This document shows, one piece after another, positions 49,281-60,828 of a stretch of 64,000 nt of DNA. Position 1 is the first letter of the stretch, and each line of letters opens with the position of its first letter. Made by a program: the position numbers and the translations under genes. Under the pieces are notes generated by a model that was given only the letters and a program-made list of their open reading frames with translations, ran no database searches and was not told the DNA's origin. Source of the DNA: Mimachlamys varia (Eukaryota; Mollusca; Bivalvia; Pectinida; Pectinidae); the NCBI GenBank assembly GCA_947623455.1, contig OX392536.1, positions 8,985,282-9,049,281 of the forward strand. The letters are read 5' to 3'.

Positions 49281-49758
49281 TACAGCAGCAGCGAGTTAGT
49301 AATCTCACACACCAGTGTTGATTCAAGTTATATTACACCGTCCTGATGTATTTTGGTAATGACACACCATTCATCACACAAGTCCATTATCACCTCGTTT
49401 TGGGGGAAATGCGTTTAATTGGACAATCTTGTTTAATGAAAATCGAGATGCACGTTAAAAATCGATATACTATTCATGATTCGGGTTGTTCCGTATGTAC
49501 GTGGTACACGTTTAAACATTGTTTATCACGAATAATTGTCCTCAAAACCATACAGGATTAAAGGTTAATGACACAATCTGCATGAGTATCTGCCTCTATC
49601 TGGTCGTTTGTGTCTGCCCGAGTCAGTCTTTATACAAGGCATGCTGGTAGTCGCGCCAAGCCTGCTGTAAATTTGCCCTAATGATAATCGAGTTCAAAAC
49701 ATGTGATGTTCATGTGTTGGCTAATATGTGGACATTCTATCGAACTTTTTCTTTGTAG
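49281..49758. other. Unique sequence leading into a splice acceptor
   Basis: A 71-codon frame (49346-49561) has no domain support. The last bases, ACTTTTTCTTTGTAG, form a pyrimidine tract and acceptor for the exon at 49759. Confidence 0.5.
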
Positions 49759-50048
49759 ATACTCCCGACGACCTTGAAATGACGGACGAGTCTGATGGCG
49801 GTGCGTCACTGTCGCATTCACAGTCAGGGCCGCTTATGTCCCGAAATTCACTCATAGAGGAAGGAGATACGGACGACGTAGACGAAATCGAAAATGAAGT
49901 TACTGGTAATGGCGGTGACTTCCGCCGGAAGTCAATGCCAGCAATCATGAGGCGCCTTAGTAGCATACAAAGCACAATCCGGACACACATCCGCATCCAG
50001 AATTTCTTATTGAAATACATCCTTTTCTTCTTCAATTTCTTGTCTTGG
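49759..50048 (+). CDS. Tetraspanin-like exon: acidic N-terminus and start of TM1
   Basis: The exon has a strong acceptor (TTTCTTTGTAG|AT) and a strong donor (TCTTGG|GTAAGA). It enters in phase 1 and leaves in phase 0. Counting from candidate exon 1, it encodes residues 7-103. There is an acidic, serine-rich stretch (E40-E53 includes GDTDDVDEIENE), then a basic amphipathic stretch (R62-R85), then FLLKYILFFFNFLSW (89-103). The K-Y-x-L-F-x-F-N-F-x-x-W pattern is the hallmark of the first transmembrane helix of tetraspanins, and in several of them an intron interrupts the gene just after this W. The rest of TM1, the extracellular loops and the CCG motif would lie right of the window. No symbol is assigned. 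Confidence 0.65.
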
Positions 50049-51656
50049 GTAAGAATTCATTGTAACTTATCTTGATCATATTTAATTCATACTCAAGTCG
50101 ATTTCGCAAAGTTTACATACTACTGTCATTATTGTAACATAACTGTCCTATGTTAAAATGATTTATCTCTTTATTTTCGTTTTATTTATCTATTTATTAT
50201 ATAATCAGACATAATGAAATGAAGACTTGCAAAAACACTTTCAACGTTTGATGCCACAACGCCTGTGGGTACTAATAAGAAGCGTCTCTCAAACCATGAC
50301 GAGATGCACTTCTGTGACACCGATCTATAAATAGTTATACATCATCAGAGCGTTTGTTTTCCCTGAAGGCATTCGACGCTGACACGCTGATAAAGGCACG
50401 GCAAATTTGATTATCTTTATGATGTGTACCGTATAACCTTAATATACAGTTGGCAATAGACTAGAGCTTCCCTGTAAAATTCAATGACATTGTGTAGGAG
50501 TAACTGAACCCTATAACGTCTCTTGTAAGACACTGTAGCCTCATCCTCTATATAATTTCCATGATTCTTTTCGCACCACTGGGATATGTCATCTCTGCGC
50601 TCTGTACACTCCACCTTATGAGTGATAATAGTTAACGTGTTTGATTATCTTTATGTGCGTGAAAGCAAACGCGTTGCAGCGAAGCGGCCAATTTGACCAG
50701 TTTTTATTTTATTCCTCCATTACTTTCAAAGGCTTAGTATCGGCAGATTTGGTTTTATGAATGAAGCAATAGAGAAACATGGTAAATAATTTACTTACAA
50801 TACAAGGTTTATTATTTACGAGAGTTAGGAGCGACAAAATGGCGAACCTTCGGTGAGCCATCTTCGCCTTTCGGTCCTAAATAAACATTTTGTTGGCTGT
50901 GTTGAAATATTTCGCTGATGTGCTTGCTACCTTGACATTTTCGGTTAAGTAGACAAAATTGTTCGATACAAGTATGTTGAAATATTTTCTCTATTGTTGA
51001 GTGTTATGATCTTTGTTGATTTTTTCCCACTGATGATGACGTATTGTCCATTGGACATCATGCGCTTTTATTTGCTTCTATTACGTTGAAAACAAAAAAG
51101 TAAAATATTTCCTAATTTTCACAAAACAACAAAAAGATATATTTTTTTTTTAAATTGCAAACTGATCACATTTAGTACGTAAATAGAGAAATCAGTTTGA
51201 ATAACGATGATATCGGATAAAAAGACGGAAGTCTATAAGCAAAATATATATGATCACAGACCAGTAGAACAGACAGAGGCTCCATAACGCATTAAGTCGG
51301 TGAAAATTCCAACACCGTAAGTGTTAGCCTCCGTTACATTAGCAGCCAGAGAGACTAAGGTGTCACAGGGAAAGCTAAAATCGGTAATGGACATTATTGG
51401 ATATAAGTGACCGCAATCTCGTCGTATGTTGATGGATTTACGGTAAAAAACGGCGAGGCGTAGTCACCACTTGCCGCCATGACGCAGGCGTGTCAAGGTA
51501 TTTCAACCTGTTTAAAATTGAAGATCTTTTGAACATTTCAATAAGAAAAAACCTCAGAGACATATTAACAATATTGCAGTCTGTTTAGATTTCCAATTGT
51601 GTTAAGTTATTCTGCGGTAATGGTGCTAAATTCTGAATTGATAGGTTCTTTTTTTT
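50049..51656. other. Unique sequence (would be intron 2), no further exon seen
   Basis: I looked for a continuation of the tetraspanin TM1 on the plus strand and found none. AT-rich sequence with short frames only. Confidence 0.45.
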
Positions 51657-51986
51657 ATATCTATAGATTTAGTTAAGATCAACACATATATCATCAATAT
51701 TCAAAATCAATTCTTACGCGTTTACCGGTACAGTAGCAGTTGAAACTCGGTATTTGTAAAAATGCGTCCATTTTGAACTGTCTTCTAATTTCGCGTTGTT
51801 ATTAAAGTGGGCCCCACCTGAATTATTTTCATTTTTTGGATTTTCCTGTCAAGAGTTTCTTGTTAGTTACCGCTCATGTTTACTTCGTGTTAAGCTTATT
51901 TTTGCATGGTTATCAACTGGATTTTATTTCAGAAGTTTTAAGAATCACCAAAAATTTCCTGAAGTTACGTATATTGGGCCTTTTAA
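51657..51986 (+). mobile_element. TTAA-MITE family, copy 8 (5'-truncated)
   Basis: It starts at TATCTATAGATTTAGTTAAG and contains GTGGGCCCCACCTGAATTAT. It ends CGTATATTGGGCCTTTTAA, with one extra T before the terminal TTAA at 51983-51986. Confidence 0.8.
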
Positions 51987-52044
51987 CCCCAAAATTATAC
52001 TTGATATATTGAATACACATAATTCGTATAACAGGAAAGAGAAG

Positions 52045-52125
52045 CGTTGATCATACACTGGGGATCGAACCCCAAACCTGTGCTTCCTAGCCCGACGCTC
52101 CGCCACCTAACTAAAATGAACTTTC
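52045..52125 (-). mobile_element. tRNA-like sequence (SINE head or tRNA pseudogene)
   Basis: On the minus strand TGGGGTTCGATCCCCA forms a perfect five-pair T-arm with a seven-base loop and contains the B-box GGTTCGATCCC. GGTGGCGGAGCGTCGGGC upstream is A-box-like. The acceptor stem does not pair, so I do not call a functional tRNA. Confidence 0.5.
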
Positions 52126-52289
52126 CTCTAAACACTAGAATCTAATCGTACAGTATGATTCTACTGCTTCAACCAAAACCTCGGATTCTAGACAGCCTAG
52201 TAAACTATTATAGACGTGTAACGGGATATATTTGGTATAGACTGAAAGGTAAAAGTTTCATCTTTAAAATGAGACATGCGAGTAAAACA

Positions 52290-52585
52290 TTGGACTTCAT
52301 TCAGTGACGAAAACAAGCTTAGAGTGAAAATAGGTAGACGCTTACTCTTCCGGAACACCTGGCCTTATTCTCTTGTACTTTTACAAGAGTCTCCCTGTAA
52401 ATCTTTCCTTTGTTCATATTTTGCCCCTGGTTTAATCGATTTTGAGTTTGGATATGATTTTGTTAACGCTTCAGTATTCTCTTATTTATTTCTCGTTCAG
52501 GCTAGTTCGTGTACTTCTACCGGGATCAAATCAGCGATAACTTAGTCTGGCGTTCTACCACTGAGCTAAAGAGAAATTTCCTCTA
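52290..52585 (-). mobile_element. SINE family B copy with its tRNA-derived head
   Basis: Read on the minus strand, it starts near 52575 with TTTAGCTCAGTGGTAGAACG, a clear tRNA A-box region. TTTGATCCCGG follows as a degenerate B-box. The family body comes next (GGGGCAAAATATGAACAAAG, AAGTACAAGAGAATAAGGCC, then GTGTTCCGGAAGAGTAAGCG). This copy shows that family B is a tRNA-derived SINE. Confidence 0.7.
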
Positions 52586-53503
52586 TCATAAAGCTAGAAG
52601 GCAACCGTAATCTTATGTTCAATTAAAATCTGCTACACCTATAATGTTCCAAAACTTTTTTTTTAAATTTTTGTAATAACCAACATTTATCTAATACTAT
52701 ATAAATATAGCATTACAATATGAATAGTATTTCATATGATAAACTTTATCTATACATAACCCTCGCAATCCCTTACATAATAACCCGATTAAATGAGAAG
52801 TTATCTCAGCTTCTCAGAAATCGATTTCCAATCTGAAGTTCGTGAAGGCTCTTCACGATACCTCTGATGTCACAGCATTATGGCGTAATCAAATAATCGT
52901 GGAGAACGTCACACATTTTTTGAGTCCTCAAAACATAGTTCGGAACTTCAGAGTGAATTTAAAAGGGGAAATATCTTGGCAACGTGCCAAATTGACTCCA
53001 AGCTAATGCATTTAGTATACCGCAGACATTTTCTTATCGACACTAAATTTGAATTATGACTTTAATATCCTTGGCGTAGTAATACTTACTCTTACTTCTG
53101 GCTGAGCATTGGTGTCTGACAAAATATCGATGTTGTGTTTGGCACCGACAGTTAGGTTGTTAGCACTGAATGTTGCTCTGAAATGTCAGCACTGCATCTG
53201 TAAGTTTTTATAAAATTCAAAGTCATTCAAACGTTTGCGTTCTGATCCGGATCAAGTGTTTAGGCCGTTTTCGTTTAAGCGGTTGAACCGTTCGAACCAC
53301 AGTTGTTCGTTTATTAAATAAAGTCGGAGCAAATAATCTGATGCTGCTTTGAGGCGAGCCTCGAGAAAGCCTTGTAAGGACTGTATAAACATTACCAGGC
53401 CCGTCAGGATTCATACCAGAAAATGTTACATTTAAAAAAGGAAAAATCGGTCGTCCAGCATTAACGAAAACGGCCTGGTTTACATATATAAGTATCGCAA
53501 ACA
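52586..53503. other. Unique sequence, no supported gene
   Basis: A 93-codon minus frame (53223-53504) has no recognisable domain. Nothing else was seen. Confidence 0.45.
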
Positions 53504-53895
53504 CGTCGTTTCCGAGATACTTTTTCTCTCCGGATTTGACCAGACTTTAGATACGCTTGTCATGTGAAAGGGGGGCATGTATACTTCCGGTGTACCGCCA
53601 AAGCATCAGTACCACAAAACAATATTAAAATAGAGCTGCTATGAGTTTCCAAACGTCATGTTTATCTACATGGTACTGGTCAGTAGAAATAACTTGATTA
53701 GTGCATCCTAAATTTCGGTAATGTCTGTCTAATTTTACCAGCGTTTTTCTCCATCAAAGTTGGTAAACTACCGGTTTACCATTACACCGGAAGTATACAT
53801 GCCCCCCCCTCCCCCCCCCCCCCCCCCCTGAATGTACCAGGTGACTGCCAAATCACGTGACCTTTATTCCGGAAAGTTGTATCTCGGAAACGGCG
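53504..53895. mobile_element. Foldback element of about 390 bp with a poly-C expansion
   Basis: The outer arms are CGTCGTTTCCGAGATAC (53504-53520) and its near-inverse at 53879-53895. Inside are 25-bp perfect inverted repeats around CATGTATACTTCCGGTGTA (53570-53594 and 53783-53807). The right arm runs into a C-rich homopolymer (53802-53828), which may have grown from the GGGGGG/CCCCCC in the repeat. No coding frame. Confidence 0.65.
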
Positions 53896-54050
53896 TACTG
53901 TATATTCTTTTTTTTAATCATTGATCTTTTGATAGACATAACCCACATTGAAAGTGAAGTTAATTCGGCATGATCACGTTTATCCCATTGTCCAGGCCCT
54001 CATATGTGTAGCTAACTATTAACTTAAAGTCGCCTTTTTGAGTTTTATGA

Positions 54051-54235
54051 ATGTGCTGAAATAGACATTAAATCTTAAATCTTTTCATATTAAAGATATT
54101 TTGATTTGTTGAATTTCCTCATAGATTTTACAAAATAACTCCATGCTGAAAAAGACATGAAATCTTTGATCTTTTCATATTAAAGATATTTTGATTTGTT
54201 GAATTTCCTCATAGATTTTACAAAATAACTCCATT
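54051..54235. repeat. Tandem duplication of 90 bp
   Basis: TGCTGAAATAGACATTAAAT at 54054 recurs with few changes at 54144 (period 90). AAAGATATTTTGATTTGTTG and TCATAGATTTTACAAAATAA are shared exactly. Confidence 0.9.
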
Positions 54236-54756
54236 CCTTAAACGAAAGTATTTAATATTGTCTAGAGAAATGTGTGCGAGGCTATCGCGATCGCGTTGAA
54301 TGAAATGGTGTTTGGGGTTTGTTTTTTAAAAATCTAGACAATGCAATATTTTTGTGAATGGGGAATAAAGTTGATACAGCGCCTGAAAGAGATTCGGCGG
54401 CTTTCGGTCCACAAACTAGACGTTGTAATGTCATCAACCTACTCGTCCTCGTAAATTATTGATTGGTTTGCTTATGCAGATGGACTAGTACTGGGGCGAG
54501 TTGACTGGTGAGCTAGTACACCGGTTATATAGATAGGTCTGTGGCAGATATTGCCATAACCCCGACCCCTCCCCAACCCCACTAACCCCCACTCCCATGT
54601 TATGCATAGTAACAAAGCGAAAAGTAATATGGCGGAGTTTTTTCTTTCTTATTATATGCTAAAACAATCTCAATTTTCAACGATTTTGTGTACAACATCT
54701 TGGCGGTATGGAGGGTTGGCAATAGAACCGGGTTGTGGGGGGGGGGGGCAGTATAA

Positions 54757-55310
54757 ACAGCTGTAAACAAAGCGAATCGAATACTTGGAGTCATCAGAAG
54801 AGCATACAGACTTTGATAACAAATATTTCTGCTTACTGTATAAAGCATTAGTTCGACCCCATTTGGAGTATGGAGCATGCATATGAAACCATACAAGCAA
54901 CAGGATCTGTTAGAAAACGTTCAACGGCGAGCTACGAAATTACTACCAGGAATGAAGGATCTTTCGTACGAAGAACGATTGCGTTACCTTAAACTCCTGT
55001 CGTTACTACATAGACGTAATAGGGGCGACATGATTGAATTTTTGAAATCTTGAGAGGAGGCTATGATGCAACAGCATCACACCTCCTTCTGCCAATAAAG
55101 AAAGAGAGAAGGACCCGGGGACATTCACTCAGCCTAGATAAATCAAGAAGCAGGGACATAAGAAAGTATTCGTTTACGCAAAGAATTGTGGACAGTTGGA
55201 ACTCTCTTCCAGAAAATGTAGTTAACGCACCAAACCTAGTCAGTTTCGAAAACCGTTTGGACAAATTTTGGAGCAACGTCACAACATAAACATTGTTATA
55301 TTTTTAGTTT
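54757..55310 (+). mobile_element. 5'-truncated, decayed non-LTR retrotransposon (RT C-terminal region)
   Basis: The conceptual reading holds NKANRILGVIRRAY, then LLYKALVRPHLEYGACI, then LLENVQRRATKLLPGMKDLS, GDMIEFLKI and RKYSFTQRIVDSWNSLPENV. ALVRPHLEYGA and RRGD-MIE-FKI with RDIRKYSFTQR-WNSLP are characteristic of the region behind the reverse transcriptase of CR1/L2-like elements (from memory). Frame shifts near 54802, 54892 and 55048 and a TGA in place of the expected Trp codon at 54877 break it. The last frame, ending near 55289, is intact for 79 codons. Catalytic motifs are absent and the copy is dead. Confidence 0.8.
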
Positions 55311-55430
55311 AAAAATGTTATGGACGATGATCTGAATAGAGATGCAACAAATTGCCTGCGTTCAGAATATACTAAGTTAAACTAAGTTATACTGTGACAC
55401 AAAAGCCTTAAAGATATTGTTGGTAACAGT

Positions 55431-58400
55431 AGCTTTCTCCAGGACGTCTCTCGGGCTAGACTGTTAGCTTCCTCCTGGTCGTCTCTCGGGCTAGACTGTT
55501 AGCTTCCTCCTGGTCGTCTCTCGGATAGACTGTTAGCTTCCTCCTGGTCGTCTCTCGGATAGACTGTTAGCTTTCTTCTGGTCGTCTCTCGGGCTAGACT
55601 GTTAGCTTTCTCCTGTCCGTCTCTTGGGCTAGACTGTTAACTTTCTCCTGGCCATCTCTCGGGCTAGACTGTTAGCTTTCTCCTGACCCTCTCTCGGGCT
55701 AGACTGTTAGCTTTCTCCTGGCCGTCCCTCAGGCTAGACTGTTAGCTTTCTCCTGACCGTCTCTCGGGTTAGACTGTTAGCTTTCTCCTGGCCGTCTCTC
55801 GGGCTAGACTATTAGCTTTTTTCTCCTGACCGTCCCTCGGGCTAGAGTGTTAGCTTTCTCCTGACCGTCCCTCGGGCTAGACTGTTAGCTTCCTCCTGAC
55901 CGTCTCTCGGGCTAAACTGTTAGCTTCCTCCTGGCCGTCTTTCGGGCTAAACTGTTAGCTTTCTCCTGACCGTCTCTCGGGTTAGACTGTTAGCTTTCTC
56001 CTGGCCGTCTCTCGGGCTAGACTGTTAGCTTTCTCCTGGCCGTCTCTCGAGTTAGACAGTTAGCTTTCTCCTGACCGTCTCTCGGGCTAGACTGTTAGCT
56101 TTCTCCTGGCCGTCCCTCGGGCTAGACTGTTAGCTTTCTCCAGGCCGTCCCTCGGGCTAGACTGTTAGCTTTCTCCTGACCGTCTCTCGGGTTAGACTGT
56201 TAGCTTTCTCCTGGCCGTCTCTCGGGCTAGACTGTTAGCTTTCTCCTGGCCGTCTCTCGAGTTAGACAGTTAGCTTTCTCCTGACCGTCTCTCTGGCTAC
56301 ACTGTTAGCTTTCTCCTGGTCGTCCCTTGGGCTAGACTGTTAGCTTTCTCCTGACCGTCCCTCGGGCTAGACTGTTAGCTTTCTCCTGACCGTCTCTCGG
56401 GCTAGACTTTTAGCTTTCTCCTGGTCGTCTCTCGGGCTAGACTGTTAGCTTTCTCCTGGTCGTCTCTCGGGCTAGACTGTTAGCTTCCTCCTGGTCGTCT
56501 CTCGGGATAGACTGTTAGCTTTCTTCTCGCCCAAATTTCGGGCTAGACTGTTGACTTTCTCCTGACCGTCTCTCGGGCTAGACTGTTAGCTTTCTCGTGA
56601 CCGTCTCTCGGGCTAGACTGTTAGCTTTCTCCTGGCCGTCCCTCGGGCTAGACTGTTAGGTTTCTCCTGACCGTCTCTCGGGATAGACTGTTAGCTTTCT
56701 CCTGGCCAAAATATCTGGCTAGACTGTTAGCTTTCTCCTGGTCGTCTCTCGCGCTAGACTATTAGCTTTCTCCTGGTCGTCTCTCGGGCTAGACTGTTAG
56801 CTTTCTCCTGGCCGTCCCTCGGGCTAGACTGTTAGCTTTCTCCTGGCCGTCTCTCGAGTTAGACTCTTAGCATTCTCCTGTCCGTCTCTTTGGCTAGACT
56901 GTTAGCTTTCTCCTGGCCGTCTCTCTGGCTAGACTGTTAGCTTTCTCCTGGTCGTCTCTCGGGCTAGACTGTTAGCTTTCTCCTGGCCGTCTCTCGGGCT
57001 ACATTGTTAGCTTTCTCCTGGCCGTCTCTCGGGATAGCCTGTTAGCTTTCTCCTGGTCGTCTCTCTGGCTAGACTGTTAGCTTTCTCCTGGCCCAAATAT
57101 CTGGCTAGACTGTTAGCTTTCTCCTGGCCGTCTCTCGGGCTACACTGTTAGCTTTCTCCTGGCCGTCTCTCGGGCTAGACTGTTAGCTTTCTCTTGACCG
57201 TCTCTCGGGCTAGACTGTTAGCTTTCTCCTGGCTCAAATCTCGGGCTAGACTGTTAGCTTTCTCCTGACAGTCTCTCTGGCTACACTGTTAGCTTTCTCC
57301 TCGCCCAAATCTCGAGCTAGACTGTTAGCTTTCTCCTGGCCGTCTCTCGAGTTAGACTCTTAGCATTCTCCTGTCCGTCTCTTTGGCTAGACTGTTAGCT
57401 TTCTCCTGGCCGTCTCTCTGGCTAGACTGTTAGCTTTCTCCTGGTCGTCTCTCGGGCTAGACTGTTAGCTTTCTCCTGGTCGTCTCTCGGGCTAGACTGT
57501 TAGTTTTCTCCTGGCCGCCCCTTGGGCTAGACTGTTAGCTGCTTTCTCCTGGCCGTCTCTCGGGATAGCCTGTTAGCTTTCTCCTGGCCAAAATATCTGG
57601 CTAGACTGTTAGCTTTCTCCTGGTCGTCTCTCGGGCTAGACTGTTAGCTTTCTCCTGGCCGTCCCTCGGGCTAGACTGTTAGCTTTCTCCTGGCCGTCTC
57701 TCGGGATAGCCTGTTAGCTTTCTCATGGCCAAAATATCTGGCTAGACTGTAAGCTTTCTCCTGGTCGTCTCTCGGGCTAGACTGTTAGCTTTCTCCTGGC
57801 CGTCTCTCGGGCTAGACTGTTAGCTTTCTCCTGGCTCAAATCTCGGGCTAGACTGTTAGCTTTCTCCTGGCCGTCTCTCGGTCTACACTGTTAGCTTTCT
57901 CCTCGCCCAAATCTCGGGCTAGACTGGTAGCTTTCTCCAGGCCGTCTCACGAGTTAGACTGTTAGCTTTCTCCTGGTCGTCTCTCGGGCTAGACTGTCAG
58001 CTTTCTCCTGGCCGTCTCTCGGGCTAGACTGTTAGTTTTCTCCAGGCCCAAATCTCTGGCTAGACTGTTAGCTTTCTCCTGGTCGTCTCTCGGCTAGACA
58101 GTTAGTTTTCCCCTGGTCGTCTCTCGGGCTAGACTGTTGGCTTTTTCCAGGCCCAAATCTCGGGCTAGACTGTTAGCTTTCTCCTGGTCGTCTCTCTGGC
58201 TAGACTGTTAGCTTTCTCCTGGTCGTCTATCGGGCTAGACTGTTAGCTTTCTTCTTGCCCAAATCTCGGGCTGGACTGTAAGCTTCCTCCTGGTCGTCTC
58301 TCGGACTAGATTGTTAGTTTTCTCCTGGTCGTCTCTCGGATAGATTGTTAGCTTTCTCCTGGCCGTCTCTCGGGCTAGACTGTTAGCTCTCTCCTGGCCG

Positions 58401-59233
58401 TCTCTCGGGCTAGACTGTTAGCTTTCTCCTCGCCCAAATCTCTGGCTAAACTGTTAGCTTTCTCCTCGCCCAAATCCCGGGCTAGACTGTTAGCTTTCTC
58501 CTGGCCGTCTCTCGGGCTAGACTGTTAGCTTTCTCCTGGCTCAAATCTCGGGCTAGACTGTTAGCTTTCTCCTGGCCGTCTCTCGGGCTAGACTGTTAGC
58601 TTTCTCCTGGCCGTCTCTCGGGCTAGACTGTTAGCTTTCTCTTGGCCGTCTCTCGGGCTAGACTGTTAGCTTTCTCCTGGCTCAAATCTCGGGCTAGACT
58701 GTTAGCTTTTTCCAGGCCGTCTCTCGAGTTAGACTGTAAGCTTTATCTTGGTTGTTTCTCGGGCTAGACTGTTAGCTTTCTCCTGGCCGTCTCTCGGACA
58801 AGACTTTTAGCTTTCTCCTGGCCGTCCCACGGGCTAGACTTTTAGCTTTCTCCTGGCCGTCTATCGGGCTAAAATGTTAGCTTTCTCCTGGCCGTCTCTC
58901 GGGCTAGACTGTTAGCTTTCTCCTGACCGTCTCTCATGATAGCCTGTTAGCTTTCTCCTGGCCAAAATATCTGGCTAGACTGTTAGCCTTCTCCTGGTCG
59001 TCTCTCGGGCTAGACTGTTAGCTTTCTCCTGGTCGTCTCTCGAGCTAGACTGTTAGCTTTCTCCTGGTCGTCTCTCGGGCTAGACTGTTAGCTTTCTCCT
59101 GGTCGTCTCTCGGGCTAGACTGTTAGCTTTCTCCTGACCGTCTCTCGGGCTAGACTGTAAGCTTTCTCCTGGCGATCTCTCGGTCTAGAAACCTGCTGAA
59201 ATACTCCTTGGCCATCTCCAGGCATAGACTGTT
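55431..59233. repeat. 35-bp minisatellite, about 107 units
   Basis: The unit is CTCGGGCTAGACTGTTAGCT followed by TTCTCCTGGCCGTCT. Variant endings are GACCGTCT, GTCGTCT, GCCCAAATCT and CCAAAATATCT. The CAAATCT variant is absent before about 56520 and frequent afterwards, which suggests the array grew in blocks. The terminal unit near 59200-59233 is degenerate. The unit contains TAG in some frames and has no long open frame. Confidence 0.95.
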
Positions 59234-60035
59234 TCTAAGAACAAACTAACTTGATTCTGTAGTATCCCCCCCCCCCCAGATACGAGTACGTGAACCTCTG
59301 GTTACCAATCTTAACCTATATTACTTTTCAAATTAACCATATTATTACATAATGCGTTCGATTTTTCTTAACTGTACATATAAGCTATATTTTTAACCAT
59401 TTACTAGTGAAATGACTATTTCACGGTCACTTGCGAACTATTGAACACCGCGTGACGTTTCGGAATTTAGCCTGTTACCCTTTCAAACGTCTTAGTCACT
59501 CAGATGCTAACACTGCCAGACGACAGGCTTATGGCGGCTTCTACAGGATACTGATGATAGCAATGATTCAAAGTGTTTTTAGTGATTATGTAATAAAACA
59601 ACAAGTGTATCACGGATGTCTGTGAAATAGTATACAAATATATCATGGGTGTCTGTGAAATAGTCAAGAATGTTTGACAGGAGGTTAATTGTGGTTATTG
59701 ACCGATGTTCCACACGAAGGCCTTAAAACATCGGTCGATTATCAGTACCTCATGTTAAATATTCTAGACTATTGCACAGACTGTAAGTAGCTGAGAGGTG
59801 AATGAACCCAATCAACTTGCACACATCTCCAATCAACACAACAGACGTACTATACCCTCCTGTGCATAACCAGCATGTCTATAATTAAGCTTGGGGTCCC
59901 TTTGTTACAGTATAGGGGCTACTGTACATATGTTCAATTTATCTGTTCTACTACTTAGTAATGACTACATTAAGTGGATGTCTAATGATATCATTATAAT
60001 TTTAGTTTATTGTAGTAATTTTATTGATTATAAAT
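59234..60035. other. Unique sequence with a small hairpin, no supported gene
   Basis: There is a poly-C run at 59266-59277. GACCGATGTT at 59700-59709 pairs with 59727-59736. A duplicated TGTCTGTGAAATAGT occurs near 59617 and 59650. No domain is seen in the 64-codon frame at 59431-59625. Confidence 0.45.
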
Positions 60036-60470
60036 TGTCGTCATCCTCGTCCTCTTTCTGCTGGTCGTCCTCATACCTCCTCCTCTTCGTCCTTGTCGTC
60101 GTCGTCGTCCCCTCCTCCTCTTCCTTCGTTGTCGTCGTCCTCTTCCTCGTCGTCCTCCACATCAGCCTCATCCACTTTGTCGACTTCCTTTTCCTCGTCG
60201 TCTTCCTCATCGTCGTCGTCTTCCCCTTCTCATCGTCGTCGTCGTTGTTCTCTTCCTACACCTACTCCTCCTCCTCGTCGTTCTTCTCGTCATTGTCGTC
60301 TTCCTCCTCGTCGTCGTCCCCTCCTCCTCTTCCCTGTTGTCGTTTTCTTTGCCCCGTCGTCGTCCTCCTCATCCCTCCTCCTCCTTTCCTTCGTCGACCT
60401 CCTCCTCCTCATCCCTGCTCCTTTCCCTCCTTCCATTCTCCGTCGTCCCCATCCCTCTTCCTCCTCCCTG
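60036..60470. repeat. Pyrimidine-rich (TCC/TCG)n low-complexity tract
   Basis: The plus strand is almost pure C/T with scattered G in TCGTCGTCC units over more than 400 bp. Serine/proline-rich frames on the plus strand and arginine/threonine/glutamate-rich frames on the minus strand are composition artefacts. Confidence 0.9.
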
Positions 60471-60828
60471 TAATTTAAACTTCATCTACCGCTTTTTTTC
60501 ATTTTTACCGACCACCCCTCCCTGCTATCTTGACGGTTATGTTTCCTATGCCTCCCCCTCCCCATTATCTGAAAGAGTCCCCCCCCCCCCACACACACAC
60601 ACTCAAACCACCACCATCACCATTAATCATCTAGATTTATACCCTATATTGAGAACTTTGTACCCCAAGAGGATTACTGGACAAATCTCCGTAACTCAAG
60701 TAAATGTAGGTCGATTGGGAAATATGATTAATGACTTGAGTGACGTAAGCACTAGGGAGTCAATTTATCGCTGACATGATTCCCTGTAGTGTAATAAATC
60801 GGTTGTGTTCCATGTATTCGCTTTCGTT
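60471..60828. other. Unique spacer with a C-run and (AC)n, no gene seen
   Basis: CCCC... at 60579-60590 is followed by (AC)n to about 60602. Nothing else is recognisable. Confidence 0.5.

Noticed and set aside
44515..52050. MLLKWAPP/LFAWLSTGF-type frames at 44515-44706, 45982-46194, 48828-49031 and 51796-52050
   Set aside because: These are the same stretch of the TTAA-MITE read in different copies. No copy extends to a transposase.
52045..52125. Functional tRNA gene on the minus strand
   Set aside because: The T-arm is perfect, but the acceptor stem does not pair, so a SINE head or pseudogene is more likely.
53223..53504. 93-codon minus-strand frame
   Set aside because: No domain recognised and no splice sites matched.
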